Of a DNA stretch of 64,000 bases, positions 59,066 through 64,000 are shown piece after piece. Under the pieces are notes generated by a model. That model ran no database searches and was not told the DNA's origin. It saw only the letters and a list, made by a program, of their open reading frames with translations. This DNA is from CAIKMD01 sp035552195. GTDB taxonomy: Bacteria; Pseudomonadota; Alphaproteobacteria; ATCC43930; CGMCC-115725. Location of the stretch: contig DASZLU010000123.1 of the NCBI GenBank assembly GCA_035552195.1, positions 75,149-139,148 on the forward strand. Reading direction: 5' to 3'. Position 1 is the first letter of the stretch. The number at the start of each line of letters is the position of its first letter. The translations under genes were made by a program, and so were the position numbers.

Positions 59066-62000
59066 CTAAATCTCTTGCACCGACAGCACACCCGGCAAGC
59101 GCTGGACGGCCGAAAGCACACGCGGACCGATGCGGAATCCGCCGGGAAGCGCGATCTCAACCTCGCGAGTCGGCAGCGGCACGACAACGTTCACATGCCC
59201 GCGCCCGCCTGCTTCGCTCTGCAGCACGTTCTTAAACGCCGCCAGCGCCGCCGCCTCGCCGAGCACGACTTTGAGCCCGGCCGCGGCGTTAGCGACGATC
59301 TTGTCGAGCGGCTCGATCCGCTGTGCCGTGAGACGCGGTGGATCGACATCGGTCCGGATATCGGCGGTGACAAGCAGTGGCTTGCCGCTATCCAACAGCT
59401 CGCGCGCCTGGGCGAGCACTTCCGAGAACAGCGTTACCTCGAAAGCACCGCTCGCGTCCGACATCTGGACGAAGGCAAACCGCCGCCCCTCGCCGGAGGT
59501 CCGCTCTTTCTTGCTGATGACAATGCCGGCAAGTTTGAACCGCGTCGAACCACCGACGGCGAGCCGGTTATCAAGCTCGGCGTACCGCACCACGCCGACG
59601 CGCGCCAGGCTTTTGCCATAGGCGTCGAGCGGATGGCTTGAGAGATAGAAGCCGAGCGCCGAGAATTCCTGCTGCAGCCGATCGAGCGCCGACCAATCCT
59701 GCGCCTGCGGCAGCGCCATGCGCTGCCCTGCCGTGGCTGCCGCGTCGCCGAAGAGACTGACCTGCGAACTCGACCGCTCTTCGGCCGCGACGCTGGCATG
59801 ACGCAGCAGCAGATCGATCGCGGCAAAAGTCTGCGCCCGGTTGGGATTGAGGCAATCGAAGGCGCCGGCGCGGATCAAGCTTTCGAATTGCCGCCGGTTG
59901 AAACTCTTCACATCGAGCCGGCGCGCGAAATCGAACAGATCCTTGAACGGCCCATTCGCTTTGCGCTCGGCGAGAACCTCGCTCATCGCTGCGGCGCCGA
60001 CGCCTTTCACCGCCGCCAGCGCATAGCGGATCGCCGAGCCGTCTTTGGTCTGTTCGACCGAAAATTCGACGTCCGAACGGTTGATATCCGGCGACAGCAC
60101 CTTGATGCCAAGCCGCGCGCATTCCTGGCGGAAGACGTTGAGCTTGTCGGTGTTGCCCATATCGAGGGTCATCGACGCGGCGATGAATTCAACAGGGTAA
60201 TTGGCCTTGAGATACGCGGTCTGATAAGCAACCAGCGCGTAGGCGGCGGCGTGCGATTTGTTGAAACCGTAACCGGCAAATTTCGCGACCAGGTCGAAGA
60301 TGTGATCGGCGAGATCCTGATTGGTGCCGCGTTCGACCGCGCCGTCGACGAACAACTTACGCTGCGCGTCCATCTCGGCCTTGATCTTCTTACCCATGGC
60401 GCGGCGCAGCAGATCGGCGCCGCCGAGCGAATAGCCCGACAGCACCTTGGCGATCTCCATCACCTGTTCCTGGTAAATGATGATGCCTTGGGTCTCTTCG
60501 AGGATCGGCTTCAGCTTGGGATGGAGATAATCCGGCTTCTCACGGTCGTGCTTCACCTCGATATAGCGCGGGATGTTCTCCATCGGGCCCGGACGATAGA
60601 GCGCGACGACGGCGATGATGTCCTCGAACCGGTCGGGGCCCAGCTTCTTGAGCATGTCGCGCATGCCCGTACCTTCAAGCTGGAAGATGCCGACCGTATC
60701 GCCCTTGGCCATGAGCGAATAGCTCTTGGCATCGTCCAGCGGGAGCTTGGCAAGATCGAGCGGAATGCCGCGCGCGGCGACCATCTCAACCGCTTTTTGC
60801 AGCACGTCGAGCGTCTTGAGGCCAAGGAAGTCGAATTTCACCAGCCCGGCAAGCTCGGCGTATTTCATGCTGAACTGCGTCACCGGCATATCGGAGCGCG
60901 GATCGCGATAGAGCGGGATGAGCTCGTCGAGCGTGCGGTCGCCGATCACCACACCGGCGGCATGGGTCGAGGCGTGGCGATAAAGCCCTTCGAGCTTCAG
61001 CGCGATCGCGATGAGGCGCGCGACCGCATCATCCTCGTCGCGCATTTGCTGCAGCGCCGGCTCGCCGTCGATCGCCTCTTTCAGCGTGACCGGCGCGGCA
61101 GGATTGTTCGGCACCAGCTTGCAGAGCTTGTCGACCTGGCCATAGGGCATGCCGAGCACGCGCCCGACATCGCGCAACACGGCGCGCGCCTGCAGCTTTC
61201 CGAAGGTGATGATCTGCGCGACGCGATCGTGGCCGTATTTTTGCTGGACGTGACGGATGACCTCGTCGCGCCGCTCCTGGCAGAAATCGATGTCGAAGTC
61301 GGGCATCGACACGCGTTCGGGATTGAGGAAACGCTCGAACAGCAAGCCGAAGCGCAGCGGGTCGAGATCGGTGATGGTGAGCGCCCAGGCGACCACCGAC
61401 CCAGCACCTGAGCCGCGGCCCGGCCCGACCGAGATGCCGTGCGCCTTCGACCATTGGATGAATTCGGCGACGATGAGGAAGTAGCCGGCGAAGCCCATCT
61501 TGATGATGACGCCGAGCTCGAACTCGAAGCGCTCGCGATAAGGTTTGGCGATCGCATCGCGCTCGGCCTCGCTCATGCCGTCGCGCCAAACGTGTTCTTT
61601 GAGCCGCGCCTCGAGGCCGGCGAGCGCCATCAGGCGCACCTCCTCCTCTTCCTTGCGGCCGGTGTCGGTCGGGAAAGGCGGCAGGATCGGCTTGCGCTGC
61701 TCGGCCATGTAGGCGCAGCGCCTGGCGATCACCAGCGTGTTGTCGCACGCCTCGGGCAGATCGGCGAAGAGCAGCCGCATCTCGGCCGGCGATTTGAAAT
61801 AATGCTGGCCGGTCAGGCGGCGGCGGTTGGGATCGGCGAGCGTGGTGCCCTGATCGATGCAAAGCAGCACGTCATGCGCCTGCTCGTAGCTCGGATCGGG
61901 GAAGAACGCGTTGTTGGTCGCGACCAGCGGCAGGTCGTGCGCGTAAGCGAGATCGATGAGATCGTTCTCGATACGCTCTTCCTCCGCCATGCCGTGGCGC

Positions 62001-62545
62001 ATCAGCTCGATATAAAGGCGGCCGGGAAACAGCGTTGCAAGCTTCGCCAGCATCTCCTTGGCCGCTGGCTTCTGTCCGTCGGCGAGCAAGCGACCGACCG
62101 GGCCGGTCGCGCCACCCGTCAGCGCCAGCAACCCCTTGCTATGGCCTTCGAGCGCGGCGAAATCGACCTGCGGCTGCTCGCCGCCATTGGTCTCGAGGAA
62201 CGCCTTGCTGACCAGCTTCAGGAGATTGCGATAGCCGGTCTCGTTCTGCACCAGCAGGACGATCACATCGGGCGGCAGGGCCGGCCCCATACGCGCGGCG
62301 AGTCGAACGTTATCCACATCCCCGCGCCGCAGTCCGAGCTCGCAACCGATGATCGGCTGCACCCCCGAGTCGGATGCCGCCATCGAGAATTCGAGTGCGC
62401 CGAAGAGATTGCCGACATCGGTGATCGCGACCGCCGGCATGGCGTTTTTCTTCGCCAATTCGACCAGCACTTTGACTTTGATCGCGCCCTGCGACAGCGA
62501 ATAGGCGGAGTGCGTGCGGAGATGAATGAAATCGGCGTGCGGCAT
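59066..62545 (-). CDS. dnaE: DNA polymerase III alpha subunit
   Basis: 1159 residues, the length of replicative DnaE1. N-terminal PHP domain (H-L-R-T-H-S-A-Y-S-L-S-Q-G-A), palm with the catalytic pair P-D-F-D-I-D-F-C-Q-E-R-R near residue 420 and third Asp V-K-F-D-F-L-G-L-K near 575, helix-hairpin-helix around A-G-Y-G-F-N-K-S-H, OB domain and clamp-binding motif region at the C-terminus. It is the replicative enzyme, not DnaE2: alphaproteobacterial DnaE2 is shorter and accompanies imuAB. Confidence 0.95.
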   Translation of the reverse strand: MPHADFIHLRTHSAYSLSQGAIKVKVLVELAKKNAMPAVAITDVGNLFGALEFSMAASDSGVQPIIGCELGLRRGDVDNVRLAARMGPALPPDVIVLLVQNETGYRNLLKLVSKAFLETNGGEQPQVDFAALEGHSKGLLALTGGATGPVGRLLADGQKPAAKEMLAKLATLFPGRLYIELMRHGMAEEERIENDLIDLAYAHDLPLVATNNAFFPDPSYEQAHDVLLCIDQGTTLADPNRRRLTGQHYFKSPAEMRLLFADLPEACDNTLVIARRCAYMAEQRKPILPPFPTDTGRKEEEEVRLMALAGLEARLKEHVWRDGMSEAERDAIAKPYRERFEFELGVIIKMGFAGYFLIVAEFIQWSKAHGISVGPGRGSGAGSVVAWALTITDLDPLRFGLLFERFLNPERVSMPDFDIDFCQERRDEVIRHVQQKYGHDRVAQIITFGKLQARAVLRDVGRVLGMPYGQVDKLCKLVPNNPAAPVTLKEAIDGEPALQQMRDEDDAVARLIAIALKLEGLYRHASTHAAGVVIGDRTLDELIPLYRDPRSDMPVTQFSMKYAELAGLVKFDFLGLKTLDVLQKAVEMVAARGIPLDLAKLPLDDAKSYSLMAKGDTVGIFQLEGTGMRDMLKKLGPDRFEDIIAVVALYRPGPMENIPRYIEVKHDREKPDYLHPKLKPILEETQGIIIYQEQVMEIAKVLSGYSLGGADLLRRAMGKKIKAEMDAQRKLFVDGAVERGTNQDLADHIFDLVAKFAGYGFNKSHAAAYALVAYQTAYLKANYPVEFIAASMTLDMGNTDKLNVFRQECARLGIKVLSPDINRSDVEFSVEQTKDGSAIRYALAAVKGVGAAAMSEVLAERKANGPFKDLFDFARRLDVKSFNRRQFESLIRAGAFDCLNPNRAQTFAAIDLLLRHASVAAEERSSSQVSLFGDAAATAGQRMALPQAQDWSALDRLQQEFSALGFYLSSHPLDAYGKSLARVGVVRYAELDNRLAVGGSTRFKLAGIVISKKERTSGEGRRFAFVQMSDASGAFEVTLFSEVLAQARELLDSGKPLLVTADIRTDVDPPRLTAQRIEPLDKIVANAAAGLKVVLGEAAALAAFKNVLQSEAGGRGHVNVVVPLPTREVEIALPGGFRIGPRVLSAVQRLPGVLSVQEI

Positions 62546-62651
62546 CTGAGTTCAAGCTTGGCAGAGCATCGGCGCGGCGCAAGGGGATTCTACAGAACGC
62601 CGGCGATCCGCTACACTCGGCCGCAATGAAGCGATCACACGGGAGGGCTCG

Positions 62652-63191
62652 ATGACGCGTATCGCCATTTTGAAGCGCGAAGAGATGAATGCGGAGCAAG
62701 GCCGCGTCTATGACGAGGCCAAGGCAGCAAACCAGCCGGTCGGCGGCCCCTACTACGCCTATATCCGCAATCCGACGCTGTTCACGGCCTCGCAGAACAT
62801 GGGCAAGGCCTTCGGCTCGTTCAAGCTCAGCCCCCGCGAGCGGCTGATCGCGGTTATCACGGTGTGCCGCTTCTGGGGCGCGAAATATCCCTGGGGTGCG
62901 CAAACCCGCAACGCCGTCGCCAACGGCATCGACCAATCGGTCATCGACGCGATCAACGCCGGCAAGACGCCCGATCTCAGCAATCCGCGCGAAGCGATGG
63001 CGCACAAGCTGCCGAAAGAGCTGCTCACCAACAAAGGCCTCAGCGAGGCAACCTATCAAGAAGCCGAGAAACTCTTCGGCACAGACGACCTCGTCGGCCT
63101 CATCGCCAGCGTCGGCCAATTCTCGATGGTGTGCTGCAGCGCCAACGCCTTCGACATCACGCCGACGGCGGAAATGCAGAAGCTGAGCTGA
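62652..63191 (+). CDS. Carboxymuconolactone decarboxylase family protein lacking the CxxC
   Basis: 179 residues. AhpD/CMD fold by layout (L-S-P-R-E-R-L-I-A-V-I-T-V, then A-K-Y-P-W-G-A-Q-T-R-N), but the redox cysteines are absent from the usual place; W-G-A-Q replaces C-x-x-C-x-x-x-H. A pair C-C sits near residue 160 (M-V-C-C-S-A-N). Related proteins act as gamma-carboxymuconolactone decarboxylase-like enzymes with His/Glu catalysis. ATG at 62652 with GGGAGGG upstream. Confidence 0.75.
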   Translation: MTRIAILKREEMNAEQGRVYDEAKAANQPVGGPYYAYIRNPTLFTASQNMGKAFGSFKLSPRERLIAVITVCRFWGAKYPWGAQTRNAVANGIDQSVIDAINAGKTPDLSNPREAMAHKLPKELLTNKGLSEATYQEAEKLFGTDDLVGLIASVGQFSMVCCSANAFDITPTAEMQKLS

Positions 63192-63213
63192 CCGCCTGAC
63201 AACGCGCCGCGCG

Positions 63214-63999
63214 TTACGGCAGCGCCGCGCTCGATGAAGCGGCGCCAACGGCGGCGCTGTCTTCCGTCTCGACGATTTCCTCGAGCGTCCGGCCTTTGGT
63301 CTCGATGCCGATCGCCACCAGCGCCAGCGCCGCGATGAGATAGGTCAGCGCGAAAGTATGCAGCACATAGGCGCCGAGCCCATAAGCTAGCATGAGACCG
63401 ACGATGGTCGGCGCAAGGAACGAGCCGATGCGGCCGATGCCGAACACCCAGCCGACGGCTGTCGCGCGCATCTCAGTGGGATAAAGCTCGCCGGCATAGA
63501 TCGTCGTCGGACCATAGACGCCGGGATTGACCCAGCCGACGCAGGCGATTGCGGCAAACATCCACAACCCGCTGGCCATCGCGAACCAAAGATGGAAGCC
63601 GGCGCCGACAAAGTAATAGAGAAACAACACTGGACGGCGGCCGTAGCGGTCGATCAGAAACGAGCACGCGGAATAGCCAAAGATCGCCGCACCCGCCTGC
63701 ACGAGTTGGAGAAGAATCGCGTCGCTCAGCGGCAGGCCGCGCTGCGTCAGGATCGTCGGCAGCATGAAAAGAATGCCGTTCGACGACCAAAGGAAGCAGA
63801 ACGAGACGATCCACAGCAAGATGGTACGCCGCCGCCGTCCGGGCGCGAGCAGTTGCAGCACCGTCACGTCGGAGGACGGCGCCGCTTCGTTGCTATGGCT
63901 CGGCACGGCGATGGGCGCGGGGTTCTCACCGCGCGCCGCCGTCTCGATATAGGCGACCGTCGCTTCGGCCTCGCTGGTGCGGCCTTTGCTCAAGAGATA
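63214..63999 (-). CDS. MFS transporter, C-terminal part (5' end outside window)
   Basis: The frame is open to the window edge (Y-L-L-S-K-G-R-T...), which matches the P-E-S-P-R-Y-L cytoplasmic loop of sugar or aromatic acid porters, so only helices 7-12 are present. Landmarks: I-D-R-Y-G-R-R-P-V-L (second signature loop), E-L-Y-P-T-E-M-R-A-T-A-V-G near residue 155 and E-T-K-G-R-T-L-E-E-I near the end. Convergent with the CMD-family gene. Confidence 0.85.
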   Translation of the reverse strand, partial: YLLSKGRTSEAEATVAYIETAARGENPAPIAVPSHSNEAAPSSDVTVLQLLAPGRRRRTILLWIVSFCFLWSSNGILFMLPTILTQRGLPLSDAILLQLVQAGAAIFGYSACSFLIDRYGRRPVLFLYYFVGAGFHLWFAMASGLWMFAAIACVGWVNPGVYGPTTIYAGELYPTEMRATAVGWVFGIGRIGSFLAPTIVGLMLAYGLGAYVLHTFALTYLIAALALVAIGIETKGRTLEEIVETEDSAAVGAASSSAALP

Positions 64000-64000
64000 G

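Noticed and set aside
59798..61411. 537-codon plus-strand open frame antisense to dnaE
   Set aside because: High GC gives long antisense frames; it encodes His/Arg/Asp-rich sequence without family features and dnaE is certain.
59066..62545. Assignment of this polymerase as DnaE2 (ImuC) partner of imuAB
   Set aside because: Its length (1159) and PHP domain start fit replicative DnaE1, and it is about 17 kb away with no SOS box upstream.

Overview
The window is a high-GC chromosomal segment, and gene content and regulatory signatures point to an alphaproteobacterium. The indicators are a GAAC-N7-GAAC LexA box on imuAB, a ClpS-ClpA pair, a phasin, a minimal PutA without the N-terminal DNA-binding domain, an NsrR-regulated truncated haemoglobin and two palindromic intergenic repeats of the sort scattered through Hyphomicrobiales/Rhodospirillales genomes. 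Genus cannot be decided from this sequence. The window starts inside a TetR-family gene and ends inside an MFS transporter gene. I found no rRNA, tRNA, CRISPR array, phage, transposase or integrase; this reads as ordinary chromosome dense in genes, not an island.

Layout. 0-7.4 kb: TetR remnant, FkbM methyltransferase, a stand-alone Arg-rich disordered protein, a secreted peptidoglycan-binding protein, then a glycolipid-type cassette (GT21 + GT4 glycosyltransferases divergent from a flippase-like membrane protein) and a GNAT acetyltransferase. 7.5-10.6 kb: a strong sigma-54 promoter match in front of a 55-residue lipoprotein, a VOC protein, two glutathione S-transferases and an NMT1/4,5-dihydroxyphthalate-decarboxylase-like protein. 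10.6-12.8 kb: alkylation repair, with ogt and an Ada-AraC-AlkA fusion facing each other across a long perfect dyad. 12.8-24.8 kb: UBP zinc finger and cNMP-binding thioredoxin-reductase-like flavoprotein, DoxX, a GGMDGTKE-type hydrolase, two orphan ABC binding proteins, a hydroxyisobutyrate-dehydrogenase-like enzyme, MFS, a BNR-repeat protein, another GST and glutaminase.

24.8-35.7 kb: clpS-clpA, phasin, D,D-carboxypeptidase with SPOR domain, galU-phosphomannomutase operon, a membrane J-domain/VWA pair, GT9 heptosyltransferase and an AhpD-like protein. 35.6-37.2 kb: a compact nitric-oxide response unit, nsrR followed by an NsrR-type operator, group III truncated haemoglobin, a YeaR/TehB-like DUF1971 protein and a tiny membrane protein. 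37.2-42.7 kb: SOS-controlled imuA-imuB, followed on the same strand by putA instead of the usual dnaE2. 42.7-49.9 kb: DedA, FTR1 iron permease, SnoaL-like protein, the four late biotin genes in a divergent bioBA/bioFD layout with a formyltransferase.

49.9-56.6 kb: one long leftward unit, a nitrate/sulfonate-type ABC system with two tandem paralogous binding proteins, one ATPase and two different permeases, followed by an N-terminally truncated sulfotransferase and an MHS-type transporter. 56.6-64 kb: GT2-GtrA polyisoprenyl glycosyltransferase, HspQ, a hypothetical protein, the replicative DNA polymerase III alpha subunit (dnaE), a carboxymuconolactone-decarboxylase-like protein without the redox cysteines, and the edge MFS transporter.

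No wholly new multi-gene system could be demonstrated. The leads most worth checking are the dyad between ogt and the Ada-AlkA fusion, the NO operon with its clear operator, the imuAB-putA arrangement with a LexA box touching the start codon, the zinc-finger/flavoprotein pair, and the sigma-54-driven small lipoprotein.
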